Assembly (NCBI RefSeq): GCF_004364325.1
Contig: NZ_SOCP01000004.1
Span: 496,001-560,000 of the forward strand
Direction: 5' to 3'
From: Actinophytocola oryzae
GTDB lineage: Bacteria; Actinomycetota; Actinomycetes; Mycobacteriales; Pseudonocardiaceae
Length of the DNA: 64,000 bases
Made by a program: the position numbers and the translations under genes. The number at the start of each line of letters is the position of its first letter. The stretch's first letter is position 1. This document shows positions 1-8,433 of the stretch, piece by piece. A model generated the notes under the pieces. It was not told the DNA's origin, did no database searches, and saw only the letters and a program-made list of their open reading frames with translations.

Positions 1-615
1 TGCCAGTCCCGCCGGTTCCGCTTGCAACGCCAGTTCCGCCTGCTCCGCGAACTCGCCGATCGCCTCCGCAAGGATGGCCGGCGGCAGGAAGGCCGGGTAC
101 CACCCGTATCCGTGCCGCGCGGCTCGGCGCATTGCCGGCAACCCGCCTCCGATCAGTACTGGCGGCATCGCCGCGCCCGGGGCCAGCGTCACGTTTTCGC
201 CATCCACCACGGCCGTCCGGCCTGCCACCAGGTCCGGTAGCACCTCCAGGGCGGCGTAGGTCTGTGCCATCCGGTCCTTGTACGGCAGACCTGTCGCGCG
301 CCATGCGGCGTCGCCATGGATGGTGCCGCCGGTGCCGACGCCGAGGAGCATGCGGCCGCCGGAGAGGAGCTGCAGCGTCGCGATCTGTTTGGCCGCCCAT
401 GCCACCGGCCGCAGCGCCAGGATCATCACCCCGAAGCCGAGCCGCAGCCTGCTTGTGGTCGCGGCTGCCTGCGCCAGCAGCAGTGTGCTGTCCAGCTTGG
501 GTGCGACCGAGATCAGGTGGTCACCAGTCCACACCGACTCCAGCCCCACCTCCTCCGCATGCCTGGCGAAGTCGCCCGGGTTCCCGCTGCCCGGCAGTGT
601 GATGCCGACGTTCAC
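1..615 (-). CDS. LLM-class flavin/F420-dependent oxidoreductase (3' end beyond window)
   Basis: The first 205 codons of a luciferase-like (LLM) oxidoreductase are read on the minus strand and run off the left edge. The N-terminus begins VNVGITLPGSGN, followed by EEVGLESVWTGDHL and later LLSGGRMLLGVGTGG, the β-strand and loop pattern of bacterial luciferase-like F420 or FMN enzymes. The GTG start at 615 overlaps the TGA of the upstream dehydrogenase gene (GTGA), so the two are translationally coupled. Substrate cannot be deduced. Family assignment is firm; the cofactor (F420 is likelier in an actinomycete) is inference. Confidence 0.85.
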   Translation of the reverse strand, partial: MNVGITLPGSGNPGDFARHAEEVGLESVWTGDHLISVAPKLDSTLLLAQAAATTSRLRLGFGVMILALRPVAWAAKQIATLQLLSGGRMLLGVGTGGTIHGDAAWRATGLPYKDRMAQTYAALEVLPDLVAGRTAVVDGENVTLAPGAAMPPVLIGGGLPAMRRAARHGYGWYPAFLPPAILAEAIGEFAEQAELALQAEPAGLA

Positions 616-1574
616 CGCGTCACCAGCAGCGTCTTGCCCACGGTCGACCGCGACTGGATCGCCGCGTGTGCCGCTGCGGCGTCGGCCAGCGGGAACCGTT
701 GCCCGATCGTCGGCCTCAGGCGACCCGCCGCCGCTTCGGCCAGCGCGTTTTCCGTGTATGTCCGCAGTTCTGCGGGCGTCGCCGTTGGTCGGACCAGTGT
801 GACGTCCTGTGTCGTCGCCTCGTCCTCGCCGATTGGTGACCAGCTGCCGCTGGCCAGCCCGAAGCTCACCATCCGGCCGCCCCTGTCCAGCAGCTCGAAC
901 GCGGTCCCTGCGATTGCGCCGCCGACACCGTCGAACACCACGTCGACGGCACCCACGGCGTCGCGCACGTGCTTTGGCCAGCCGTCGTCTGTGTAGTCGA
1001 CCGCGACGTCGGCGCCCAGCTCCGTCGCGATCGCGACCTTGCGTGCGCCGCCGGCCGCCGCGACCACGCGTGCGCCCGCTGCCTTCGCCAGCTGGACGAT
1101 CAGGCTGCCCACCCCGCCGGCCGCCGCTTCCACGAGCACCCGGTCGCCTGGCTTGATCGCCGCTGCCCGGACCATCATGGTGGCAGTTCGGCCGTCGGCC
1201 AGGAGCGCGACCGCCGAGTCCATCGCGACCTCGCTCGGGACCTGGAACACCGCGTTCGCGTCCACCGCGACCCGCTCCGCGTACGCACCCGAGCCGCCCG
1301 TGCTCGTGATCACCCGGGTGCCCACCAGGTCCGGCGTGACGCCCGTGCCGACCGACGCCACGATCCCGCCGACCCCGTTGCCCGGGATCATCGGCAGCGT
1401 TGCGTTCGCCCCGAAGGGGCCGGAGCCCGTTTCGCGGAACTGCGTCTCGACGAACGTGATGTTGACGAACTCGACGTCCACCACGAGCTGACCGGTCCCG
1501 GCGACCGGTTCCGGCGCCTCGCCGATGGTCAGCACCTCCGGGCCGCCGAACTCGCGCAACCACACCGCACGCAT
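612..1574 (-). CDS. Zinc-type alcohol dehydrogenase-like (MDR) quinone oxidoreductase
   Basis: This is a 320-residue medium-chain dehydrogenase/reductase of the quinone oxidoreductase type. The N-terminal GroES-like domain starts MRAVWLREFGGPEVL. The NADPH-binding Rossmann domain carries AAAGGVGSLIVQLAK near residue 150. The structural-zinc cysteine cluster of true alcohol dehydrogenases is absent, so it is probably zinc-independent and reduces quinones or enones. The ATG at 1574 is preferred because AGGAGG lies six bases upstream; a TTG one codon earlier is the alternative. It is coupled to the LLM oxidoreductase downstream and has a MerR-type promoter upstream, suggesting an inducible electrophile or redox response. 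Confidence 0.88.
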   Translation of the reverse strand: MRAVWLREFGGPEVLTIGEAPEPVAGTGQLVVDVEFVNITFVETQFRETGSGPFGANATLPMIPGNGVGGIVASVGTGVTPDLVGTRVITSTGGSGAYAERVAVDANAVFQVPSEVAMDSAVALLADGRTATMMVRAAAIKPGDRVLVEAAAGGVGSLIVQLAKAAGARVVAAAGGARKVAIATELGADVAVDYTDDGWPKHVRDAVGAVDVVFDGVGGAIAGTAFELLDRGGRMVSFGLASGSWSPIGEDEATTQDVTLVRPTATPAELRTYTENALAEAAAGRLRPTIGQRFPLADAAAAHAAIQSRSTVGKTLLVTR

Positions 1575-1603
1575 CAAGGTCCTCCTGAGTGGTAAGGACC
1601 CTC

Positions 1604-1634
1604 AGCGTGCAACCTCCACCATTGTGGAGGTCAA
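1604..1634 (-). promoter_or_regulatory. MerR/SoxR-type promoter with 19-bp spacer and dyad operator
   Basis: Reading on the minus strand, TTGACC (1629-1634) and CACGCT (1604-1609) are separated by 19 bp. That over-long spacer is typical of MerR-family promoters. The spacer region carries a perfect 8-bp inverted repeat, ACCTCCAC-N4-GTGGAGGT (1612-1631). The predicted transcript would start about 20-25 bases before the ATG of the MDR dehydrogenase. No merR gene is present in the window, so the regulator would act in trans or lie beyond the left edge. Confidence 0.6.
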
Positions 1635-1642
1635 GGAGCTGG

Positions 1643-2344
1643 TCACTCGTGGGGTGGAGCCTGACTCCGTTCGTGCGCGTCGTCACCGAACGACAGCCCG
1701 CCGAGGCCACCGAGGCCACTGCCTCTCCGGTCGCCGCTGGAGGCCGCCTCGGCCCGGGCCGCGTGCAGTCGTTCGCCGAACAGTCCGAGCGTGCCGGTCA
1801 CCACCGCGATCAGCGCGAGCAGGATCACCATGAGCCAGAACCCGAGTGCGGTGTGCGTCAGCCGGTCGGCGGCGGACTCGATCTGCTGCAGGCTGTCCTG
1901 CTGCTCCGCGAGCCCGGATCGCCGCACCCCGTCGATCAGCGCCGACGTCAGGTGCGACTGCGCGACCACCATGGTGATCACGGTCACGACCAGCGTCGCC
2001 GTAGCCACCGCGGCACTGCCCAGCAGGCGCGTCTTCAGGCGGGGAAGCAGGACGGTCAGCGCCCCGGCCGCCGCGAACACGGCCAGGACCACGGCGAGCA
2101 CCCCGACTCCCGCGTCCGGGGGGTCGACCAGCTCGGCGGGGGTCTCCGGGTCCTCGGCGAACTCACGCAGCTCGGCAGGCACCTCCGGATCGGCCCCGCT
2201 CACGAGGTGACTGCCCGTGTAGTTCGCACCGGCCTCGCCGTAACCCGGCACATCACACGACACCGAGACGAACGGAAGGAGGAAGAACAGCAGCAGCACC
2301 AGCACGAACCCGGCAGGGCTCGCCAAGCGGGACAGGACCTTCAA
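1643..2344 (-). CDS. Multi-pass membrane protein of unknown function
   Basis: I do not recognise the family. The 233-residue product has a hydrophobic segment at about residues 9-30, an extracytoplasmic acidic stretch of roughly 65 residues containing CDVPGYGEAGANYTGS, then three more hydrophobic segments and a Gly/Ser-rich, charged C-terminal tail. A TTG start at 2344 is chosen because GAGGGG lies seven bases upstream and it places the first membrane segment close to the N-terminus. The longer ATG at 2437 would leave only 11 bp to murA, which is transcribed divergently. Confidence 0.6.
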   Translation of the reverse strand: MKVLSRLASPAGFVLVLLLFFLLPFVSVSCDVPGYGEAGANYTGSHLVSGADPEVPAELREFAEDPETPAELVDPPDAGVGVLAVVLAVFAAAGALTVLLPRLKTRLLGSAAVATATLVVTVITMVVAQSHLTSALIDGVRRSGLAEQQDSLQQIESAADRLTHTALGFWLMVILLALIAVVTGTLGLFGERLHAARAEAASSGDRRGSGLGGLGGLSFGDDAHERSQAPPHE

Positions 2345-2448
2345 CGGGCGACCCCTCGCTAGAGAACCGAGTGGCGGCAGGGTAGCGGACCGTGCCGACA
2401 GCCGGGTGGCGCGCGTGGGCCCGCAGGGCTCGGGCATAGTGGTCGCTC

Positions 2449-3723
2449 GTGACAGAGCACTTCCAGGTACACGGCGGCGCGCGGCTGACCGGTGAGGTCG
2501 ACGTGGTCGGCGCCAAGAACAGCGTGCTGAAGCTGATGGCGGCCGCCCTGCTGGCCGAGGGCACGACGACTCTCACGAACTGCCCGCAGATCCTGGACGT
2601 GCCTCTGATGGCCGAGGTGCTGCGCAGCCTCGGCTGCACGGTCACCATCGAGGCCGACACCGTCTCCATCACCACCCCCGCTGATCTCAACCACCGCGCC
2701 GACTCGCCCGCCATGGGCAAGCTCCGCGCGTCCGTCTGTGTGCTCGGCCCGCTGGTCGGCCGCTGCAAGCGTGCCGTCGTGGCGCTCCCGGGTGGCGACG
2801 CGATCGGTTCGAGGCCACTCGACATGCACCAGAACGGGCTCCGTCAGCTCGGCGCGCACAGCGAGATCGAGCACGGCTGTGTCGTCGCCGAGGCCGAAGG
2901 CCTCCACGGCGCCCAGGTCTGGCTGGACTTCCCGAGCGTCGGCGCCACCGAGAACATCCTGATGGCCGCCGTACTCGCGAACGGCACCACGGTGATCGAC
3001 AACGCGGCACGCGAGCCCGAGATCGTCGACCTCTGCACGATGCTCCAGCAGATGGGCGGCAAGATCGAAGGTGCGGGCACCTCGACCCTGACCGTCCACG
3101 GCGTGGAGGCCCTCCAGCCGACCGAACACCGCGTGATCGGCGACCGCATCGTCGGCGCCACCTGGGCCTTCGCCGCCGCGATGGTCCGAGGAGACGTCAC
3201 CGTCCGGGGCGTCGACCCCCATCACCTGGACCTGGTGCTGGAGAAGCTCCGCACAGCCGGTGCCGAGGTCACCATCCTCGACGACCAGGCCTTCCGCGTC
3301 GTTCAGCACGACCGCCCGAAGGCCGTCGACTTCGTGACGTTGCCCTACCCGGGCTTCGCCACCGACCTCCAGCCGTTCGCCATCGCCCTGACCTCGATCG
3401 CCGACGGCACCTCGATGATCACCGAGAATTTGTTCGAGGCCAGGTTCCGCTTCATCGAGGAGATGGTCCGCCTTGGCGCGGACGCCCGCACCGACGGCCA
3501 CCACGCGGTCGTCCGCGGCGTGGAACGCCTGTCCAGCGCCCCGGTCTGGGCCTCGGACATCCGTGCCGGCGTCGGTCTGGTCCTTGCCGGCCTGTGTGCC
3601 GAAGGCGTGACCGAGGTCTGGGACGTGTTCCACATCGACCGCGGCTACCCGGGTCTGGTCGAGAACCTGGTCAAGCTGGGTGCCGACGTCCGCCGAGTGG
3701 CCGGTGAGCCGGAACGCAACTGA
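2449..3723 (+). CDS. murA: UDP-N-acetylglucosamine 1-carboxyvinyltransferase, Asp117 variant
   Basis: MurA transfers enolpyruvate from PEP to UDP-GlcNAc, the first committed step of peptidoglycan synthesis, in the cytosol. The 424-residue protein is full length. It has the GAKN substrate-binding motif (Lys23, Asn24) and the EPSP-synthase-like repeats. The active-site loop reads [15 protein letters not shown], with Asp117 where Escherichia coli MurA has the Cys alkylated by fosfomycin. The same Cys-to-Asp change underlies natural fosfomycin resistance in mycobacteria. The start is GTG at 2449. CATAGT ends eight bases before it and there is no good ribosome-binding site, so the mRNA may be leaderless. 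Confidence 0.97.
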   Translation: MTEHFQVHGGARLTGEVDVVGAKNSVLKLMAAALLAEGTTTLTNCPQILDVPLMAEVLRSLGCTVTIEADTVSITTPADLNHRADSPAMGKLRASVCVLGPLVGRCKRAVVALPGGDAIGSRPLDMHQNGLRQLGAHSEIEHGCVVAEAEGLHGAQVWLDFPSVGATENILMAAVLANGTTVIDNAAREPEIVDLCTMLQQMGGKIEGAGTSTLTVHGVEALQPTEHRVIGDRIVGATWAFAAAMVRGDVTVRGVDPHHLDLVLEKLRTAGAEVTILDDQAFRVVQHDRPKAVDFVTLPYPGFATDLQPFAIALTSIADGTSMITENLFEARFRFIEEMVRLGADARTDGHHAVVRGVERLSSAPVWASDIRAGVGLVLAGLCAEGVTEVWDVFHIDRGYPGLVENLVKLGADVRRVAGEPERN

Positions 3724-3732
3724 GTCCGCCGA

Positions 3733-3763
3733 GGTCGCGTCGGGCTGGGAGTCCACCGCGACC
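3733..3763. terminator. Weak inverted repeat after murA
   Basis: GGTCGCG (3733-3739) and CGCGACC (3757-3763) can form a 7-bp stem with a 17-base loop between the convergent murA and DedA genes. There is no T-tract. It is the only candidate terminator in this 51-bp gap. Confidence 0.3.
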
Positions 3764-3774
3764 CTGCGCCGTTG

Positions 3775-4416
3775 TCATCGACTGGCACCACTCCTCTTCC
3801 GTTCGCGTAGCCGTACGACGACGAACACGGCGATGGCGACGATCACCAGGCCGATCACGACGTTCTGGAGGATGCCCGCGTACTCGGCGACGACCTGCCA
3901 GTTTGCGCCCAGCAGGTAGCCGGCGACCACGAACACGCTGTTCCAGATCAGGCTCCCGAGCGTGGTCAGTGACACGAACTGCCACATGGCCATGCGTTCC
4001 ACACCTGCGGGTAACGAGATAAGGCTGCGGAACAGCGGGATCATCCTGCCGAAGAACACCGCCTTCGTGCCGTGCCTGAGGAACCAGTGTTCCGTACGGA
4101 CGAAGTCGGACTCCTTCATCAGCGGCACGCGGATGATCAGTGCGCGGACCCGGTCCCGGCCGAGCAGCGCGCCTATCCAGTACGTCAGCAGCGCGCCGAC
4201 GACCGAGCCGAGCGTCGTCCAGAACAGCGCCATGAACAGGCTCATGGTGCCCTGGCTCGCCGCGAAGCCGGCAAGCGGCAGCACCAGCTCGCTCGGTACG
4301 GGCGGGAAGATGTTGTCGAGCCCCACCAGCAGGGCCGCGCCCGGACCACCCAGGTGGTCCATGAGGTCGACCGCCAGACCGGCGAGACCTCCTGGCTGTT
4401 CAGCCGCCACGATCAT
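3775..4416 (-). CDS. DedA-family membrane protein
   Basis: This 213-residue protein belongs to the DedA/SNARE-associated (VTT, PF09335) family. Bacterial members are proposed to act in lipid scrambling, undecaprenyl-phosphate recycling and membrane homeostasis. Seen here: ENxFPPxPSE-like DNIFPPVPSELVLPLAGF near residues 34-51, the G-F-x-R-x-x-P-x-x-R element as FFGRMIPLFRSLISLPAG, and a C-terminal membrane anchor followed by a basic tail. The start ATG at 4416 has GGGAG upstream. It is divergent from the histidine kinase gene, with a paired palindrome in the shared intergenic region. Confidence 0.92.
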   Translation of the reverse strand: MIVAAEQPGGLAGLAVDLMDHLGGPGAALLVGLDNIFPPVPSELVLPLAGFAASQGTMSLFMALFWTTLGSVVGALLTYWIGALLGRDRVRALIIRVPLMKESDFVRTEHWFLRHGTKAVFFGRMIPLFRSLISLPAGVERMAMWQFVSLTTLGSLIWNSVFVVAGYLLGANWQVVAEYAGILQNVVIGLVIVAIAVFVVVRLRERKRSGASR

Positions 4417-4504
4417 CGAACTGCTCCCTTCGGGCCTTTGTGTCGTTGATCGCTACGCTATGCAACCAAGAGTTCGGGCGTAATGAGGTAAACCGTACAA
4501 AAAG

Positions 4505-4545
4505 ACTGCGGTGTACCGCAGGGCGAAACTGCGGTACACCGCAGT
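4505..4545. promoter_or_regulatory. Nested palindrome in divergent DedA/kinase promoter
   Basis: ACTGCGGTGTACCGCAG (4505-4521) and CTGCGGTACACCGCAGT (4529-4545) are perfect reverse complements separated by seven bases. Each arm is itself nearly palindromic (CTGCGGT-N2-ACCGCAG). The two equal half-operators sit 24 bp apart, just upstream of the TAATCT -10 element of the kinase gene. This looks like a tandem binding site for a dimeric regulator rather than a terminator. Confidence 0.55.
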
Positions 4546-4578
4546 CCGCCGGGCGCTGACCATCACTAATCTGGCCGT

Positions 4579-5760
4579 ATGTCATCGAACTCGCGCCTCG
4601 TCCGCCGCGCCGCACTCGGCACGGTGAGTCACGTGCTGGGCAGCGTGATGCTGGTGATGGAGTTCGTCTTCTTCGGGCTCCTGACGCCCGTGCACGCCAT
4701 CCCGGCCGCCCGGCCCCACATCGACGCCTTCGGCAGGGTGGTCGTCGCCTGCCACCGCTGGCGACTGGTCACGTTCCTGAACTACGACGACCACTTATAT
4801 GTCGTGCCGGACTGGCGGCGCACGCACTCCTACGTGGTCCGCCGGTTCGTCCTCGGCAGCGTTGCCACGGCGATCCTGGGCCTGATCATCCTGGGCGGCA
4901 CGTCCGCTGCCATCGTGTTGTGGCAGGTGCTGCGCGGCGAGCCGATCGGTGGTGGCTCGGGGGACGGGCGCCACCTCGGTAGCGAGTGGTACGAGGTCGT
5001 CGCTGTCGGCGCGATCGCGCTAGTCCTGATGTTCGTGGCGGTATGGGGGCTGATCGGCGTCGCGGTGCTCGAACGCACTGTCGCCAACCAGTATCTCGGG
5101 CCGTCCGAGGCCGAGCTGTTGCGGCGCAGGGTCGCGGAGCTGTCGGACACCCGTGCGGCCGTGGTCGAGGCGGTCAACGGCGAGCGCCGGCGCATCGAGC
5201 GCGACCTGCACGACGGGGTGCAGCAGCGGCTGGTCGCGTTGGGGATGCTGCTTGGTCGGGCCTTGCGGACGAACGAGCCGGAACACGCGACGAGGTTGTT
5301 ACGGCAGGCGCACGAGGAGTCGCAGCAGGCCTTGAACGACCTGCGGGAGGTTACCTGGCGGGTCTACCCGACGGCGCTCGACAAGGACGGGTTGCACGCC
5401 GCGTTGGAAGGAGTGGCGGATCGGGCGAGTGTGCCGGTCTGGCTGCGGTACGAGCTTGACGCACGGCCGGATCTGGCGACGGAGACCGTTGTGTACTTCG
5501 TTGCTTCGGAGGCGGTTACCAACGCGCTCAAGCATGGGCGGGCGGCGGGGATCGAGATCGTGGTCGACCGGGAGCATGGAGAGGTGGTGGTGACTGTTCG
5601 TGATGACGGATGTGGCGGCGCCGATGTGACCGGGTCGGGGTTGTCGGGGCTGGCGTCTCGGGTGGCGGCTGCTGACGGGGCGTTCCGGGTGGTCAGTCCA
5701 GTTGGTGGGCCGACGGTGGTGACGGCTCGGTTGCCGGAGCGGGTGTTGGCTCCTTCGTGA
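4579..5760 (+). CDS. NarL/DesK-type sensor histidine kinase
   Basis: A 393-residue membrane sensor kinase. It has an N-terminal hydrophobic segment (about residues 15-35) and two further membrane segments (about 93-118 and 143-168). A HisKA_3 dimerisation domain follows with RRIERDLHDGVQQRL (phospho-acceptor His211), then an HATPase_c domain with N-box SEAVTNALKHG and G-box DDGCGGADVTGSGLSGL. The ligand is unknown. The ATG is preceded by TAATCT and six bases (GGCCGT) with no ribosome-binding site, so the transcript is predicted to be leaderless. Its partner is the LuxR-type regulator 119 bp downstream. Confidence 0.93.
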   Translation: MSSNSRLVRRAALGTVSHVLGSVMLVMEFVFFGLLTPVHAIPAARPHIDAFGRVVVACHRWRLVTFLNYDDHLYVVPDWRRTHSYVVRRFVLGSVATAILGLIILGGTSAAIVLWQVLRGEPIGGGSGDGRHLGSEWYEVVAVGAIALVLMFVAVWGLIGVAVLERTVANQYLGPSEAELLRRRVAELSDTRAAVVEAVNGERRRIERDLHDGVQQRLVALGMLLGRALRTNEPEHATRLLRQAHEESQQALNDLREVTWRVYPTALDKDGLHAALEGVADRASVPVWLRYELDARPDLATETVVYFVASEAVTNALKHGRAAGIEIVVDREHGEVVVTVRDDGCGGADVTGSGLSGLASRVAAADGAFRVVSPVGGPTVVTARLPERVLAPS

Positions 5761-5810
5761 TCAGTGCTGGCCCGGGGTGGCGGGGGATCGTGTGGCGGGT
5801 GGCAGGTGAC

Positions 5811-5869
5811 GCAGTGAGGACAAGCGCGTGGAGACAGGCGCTGTGAGGACAGGCGCAGTGAGGACAGGA
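5811..5869. repeat. Four tandem ~15-bp repeats between kinase and regulator genes
   Basis: Four head-to-tail copies of a unit like GCAGTGAGGACAGGC lie at 5811-5825, 5826-5839, 5840-5854 and 5855-5869; the second copy is 14 bases and the most diverged. They end directly at the ribosome-binding site of the response regulator (AGGAGGTGA at 5866-5874). They could alter spacing or mRNA structure ahead of that gene. Confidence 0.75.
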
Positions 5870-5879
5870 GGTGAGATTT

Positions 5880-6524
5880 GTGCGGGTGATCCTCGCGGAG
5901 GACTCGACGCTTCTGCGGGAAGGCCTGGTGCGGTTGCTTACGGAGGAGGGGCATGAGGTTGTCGCGGCTGTGGGGAACGCGGAGTCGCTTCTGGCGTTCA
6001 CTCGTCGGGAGATGCCCGATGTCGTGGTGACCGACGTGCGGATGCCGCCGACGCATACGGACGAGGGGCTGCGAGCCGCGATCGCCATTCGGGAGCAGTG
6101 GCCCTCCGTGGGGGTCCTGGTGTTGTCCCAGTACATCGAGAAGCGGTATGCCTCGCGGCTGCTTGAAGGGGAGGGGGAGCGGGTCGGCTACCTGCTGAAG
6201 GACCGGGTCGCGCAGGTCGGGGAGTTTCTCGACGCGCTCGTTCGGGTAGGAGAGGGCGGGGCTGCCTTCGACCAGGAGGTCGTCCGGCAACTGGTCCTGC
6301 GGACCTCGCACACGGATCCGCTCACTCGGCTCACCGTGCGGGAGCGTGAGGTACTCGACAAGATGGCTGAGGGGCACACCAACCCCAGCATCGCCAGGGA
6401 GCTGCACGTCTCGCTCTCGGCGGTGGAGAAGAACGTCAACTCGATCTTCGACAAGCTGGAGATCCCGCATGACGCGGCCTACAGCCGGCGCGTGCTCGCG
6501 GTGCTGCGGTACCTGAGCTCGTGA
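5880..6524 (+). CDS. NarL/LuxR-type response regulator
   Basis: A 214-residue DNA-binding response regulator. The receiver domain shows the acidic pair Glu7-Asp8, phospho-acceptor Asp52 in VVVTDVRMPP and conserved Lys in GYLLKDRV. The C-terminal LuxR helix-turn-helix contains LTVREREVLDKMAEGHTN and SLSAVEKNVNSIFDKL. The GTG at 5880 is preferred over one nine bases upstream because a near-perfect Shine-Dalgarno AGGAGGTGA lies five bases before it. It forms a two-component system with the upstream kinase; the divergent DedA gene and downstream ggt are possible targets, but that is only positional. Confidence 0.93.
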   Translation: MRVILAEDSTLLREGLVRLLTEEGHEVVAAVGNAESLLAFTRREMPDVVVTDVRMPPTHTDEGLRAAIAIREQWPSVGVLVLSQYIEKRYASRLLEGEGERVGYLLKDRVAQVGEFLDALVRVGEGGAAFDQEVVRQLVLRTSHTDPLTRLTVREREVLDKMAEGHTNPSIARELHVSLSAVEKNVNSIFDKLEIPHDAAYSRRVLAVLRYLSS

Positions 6525-6582
6525 CGTTGTGTTTGTCAGCGCCTACCGGTATGAACATGACGGCCCTCTGAAAGGAGCTGGC

Positions 6583-8403
6583 ATGCGCACCCGCCACCTC
6601 GTCCCTGCTCTCGGTGTCCTGCTCGCCGTCGGTCTCACCACCGCTCCGGTGGCCGGGGCCGCTCCAGCGAAGGTGCCCGTCGCCACGGGGTACGGCGGGG
6701 CCGTCGTGTCCGACACCCCCGAGTCGACGCAGGCCGGGATCGACGTGCTGCGTCGTGGTGGTACCGCCGCGGACGCCGCCGTCGCCGTGGCCTCGACCCT
6801 CGGGGTCACCGACCCGTACGTCGCCGGGCTCGGCGGGGGTGGGTACTTCGTCTACTACGACGCGCGTACCCATCAGGTCTCCACCATCGACGGGCGGGAG
6901 ACCACGCCCCGTGCCGCCACCGAGACGATGTTCGTCGACCCCGCCACCGGGCAGGCCTACGCCTTCCCGACCGCGGTCACGAGCGGGCTCAGCGTCGGCG
7001 TGCCCGGGATGCTCGCCACGTGGCAGCGGGCACTCGACCGGTGGGGGCGCTTCTCGCTCCGCGACAACCTGAAGCCGGCCATCGCGGTCGCCGACCGCGG
7101 GTTCACCGTCGACGCGACGTTCCGGGAGCAGACCCGGCAGAACCAGGGGCGGTTCGCCCAGTTCGGGGCCACCGCCGACCTGTTCCTGCCCGGTGGGCAG
7201 CTGCCGGTCGTCGGCTCCACGCTGCGCAACCCCGACCTCGCCGACACCTACCGGCAGATCTCCCGTGAGGGGATCCGGGCGTTCTACGGCGGCGACATCG
7301 GGCGGGACGTCGTCTCGACCGTGAAGGAGCCGCCGCTCGCGCCGGGCGCGACGATCGACCCGCTGTCCGGGTTGATGACCGTCGGCGACCTCAAGGCGTA
7401 CCGGGCTATCGACCGCAGGCCGACGCACGTCAACTACCGCGGGTACGACGTGTACGGGATGGCGCCGTCGTCGAGTGGCGGGATCACCGTCGGCGAGGCG
7501 CTGAACATCCTCGAGCGGTACCGGCTGTCCGACATGGACGAGGTGCAGGCGCTGCACCACTACCTCGAGGCCAGCCGCCTCGCGTTCGCCGACCGCGGGC
7601 GCTACATCGGCGACTCGGACTACGTGGACGTTCCGCAGCAGGCGTTGCTGTCCGACCGGTTCGCCAAGCAGCGGGCGTGTCAGATCGACCCGACGACCGC
7701 CGCGCCCGCGGGAGTCGTGGCGCCCGGGGACATCAACGGGTCGGCGCACTGCACGCCGCCGGGGCAGGCCACGCCCGGTGGCAACGACGGCGACCACACC
7801 AACCACTTCGTCGTCAGCGACCAGTGGGGCAACGTCGTCTCGTACACGAACACGATCGAGCAGCTCGGCGGCAGCGGGATCGTCGTGCCCGGGCGCGGGT
7901 TCCTGCTCAACAACGAGCTGACCGACTTCAACTTCACGCCGACGCAGGGGTCGGCCCCCGACCCCAACCTGCCCGCGCCCGGCAAGCGGCCGCGGTCGAG
8001 CATGTCGCCGACCATCGTGCTCCAGCACGGGAAGCCGTTCCTGGCCGTCGGGTCGCCGGGTGGCGCCACGATCATCACGACCGTGCTGCAGATCCTGATG
8101 AACCGCATCGACCTCGGCATGTCGTTGGAGGACGCGATCGCGGCGCCCCGTGCGTCGCAGCGCAACGCCGCCGTCACCCAGGTGGAGCCCGCGTTCCTCC
8201 AGTCGCCGGTCAGTGCCGGGTTGCTGGCACTGCACCACCAGCTCGCCGTTCGGGACACCAGCGCGTTGGACCCGAACATCAAGATCAGCCCCGACATCGG
8301 GGTCGCGTCCGGGATCGAGTTCGTCGGGCGCGGGAAGGTCATCGCCGCCGGTGAGCCCGTGCGGCGCGGTGGCAGTGCCGCGGCCGTCGTTCGTTCTCGG
8401 TAG
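6583..8403 (+). CDS. ggt: γ-Glutamyltransferase (secreted)
   Basis: GGT cleaves the γ-glutamyl bond of glutathione-type thiols and transfers glutamate to water or amino acids. The 606-residue precursor starts with a classical signal peptide (MRTRHLVPALGVLLAVGL, cleavage near AGA-AP). The catalytic Thr406 in DGDHTNHFVVSD becomes the N-terminus of the small subunit after autocleavage. The oxyanion and binding motif PRSSMSPTIVL and SPGGATIITT follow. The start is ATG 6583, ten bases after AAAGGAG begins; an upstream in-frame start would bury the signal peptide. Mycothiol is the main actinobacterial thiol, so the natural substrate may differ from glutathione. Confidence 0.95.
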   Translation: MRTRHLVPALGVLLAVGLTTAPVAGAAPAKVPVATGYGGAVVSDTPESTQAGIDVLRRGGTAADAAVAVASTLGVTDPYVAGLGGGGYFVYYDARTHQVSTIDGRETTPRAATETMFVDPATGQAYAFPTAVTSGLSVGVPGMLATWQRALDRWGRFSLRDNLKPAIAVADRGFTVDATFREQTRQNQGRFAQFGATADLFLPGGQLPVVGSTLRNPDLADTYRQISREGIRAFYGGDIGRDVVSTVKEPPLAPGATIDPLSGLMTVGDLKAYRAIDRRPTHVNYRGYDVYGMAPSSSGGITVGEALNILERYRLSDMDEVQALHHYLEASRLAFADRGRYIGDSDYVDVPQQALLSDRFAKQRACQIDPTTAAPAGVVAPGDINGSAHCTPPGQATPGGNDGDHTNHFVVSDQWGNVVSYTNTIEQLGGSGIVVPGRGFLLNNELTDFNFTPTQGSAPDPNLPAPGKRPRSSMSPTIVLQHGKPFLAVGSPGGATIITTVLQILMNRIDLGMSLEDAIAAPRASQRNAAVTQVEPAFLQSPVSAGLLALHHQLAVRDTSALDPNIKISPDIGVASGIEFVGRGKVIAAGEPVRRGGSAAAVVRSR

Positions 8404-8433
8404 TCGTTCCGTCCCGGCAGCGGCCGGGGTGCG

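Noticed and set aside
6436..8238. A 600-codon open frame on the minus strand opposite ggt
   Set aside because: Composition is Arg/Gly/Val-rich without domains; it is a GC-driven shadow of the γ-glutamyltransferase gene, whose motifs are complete.
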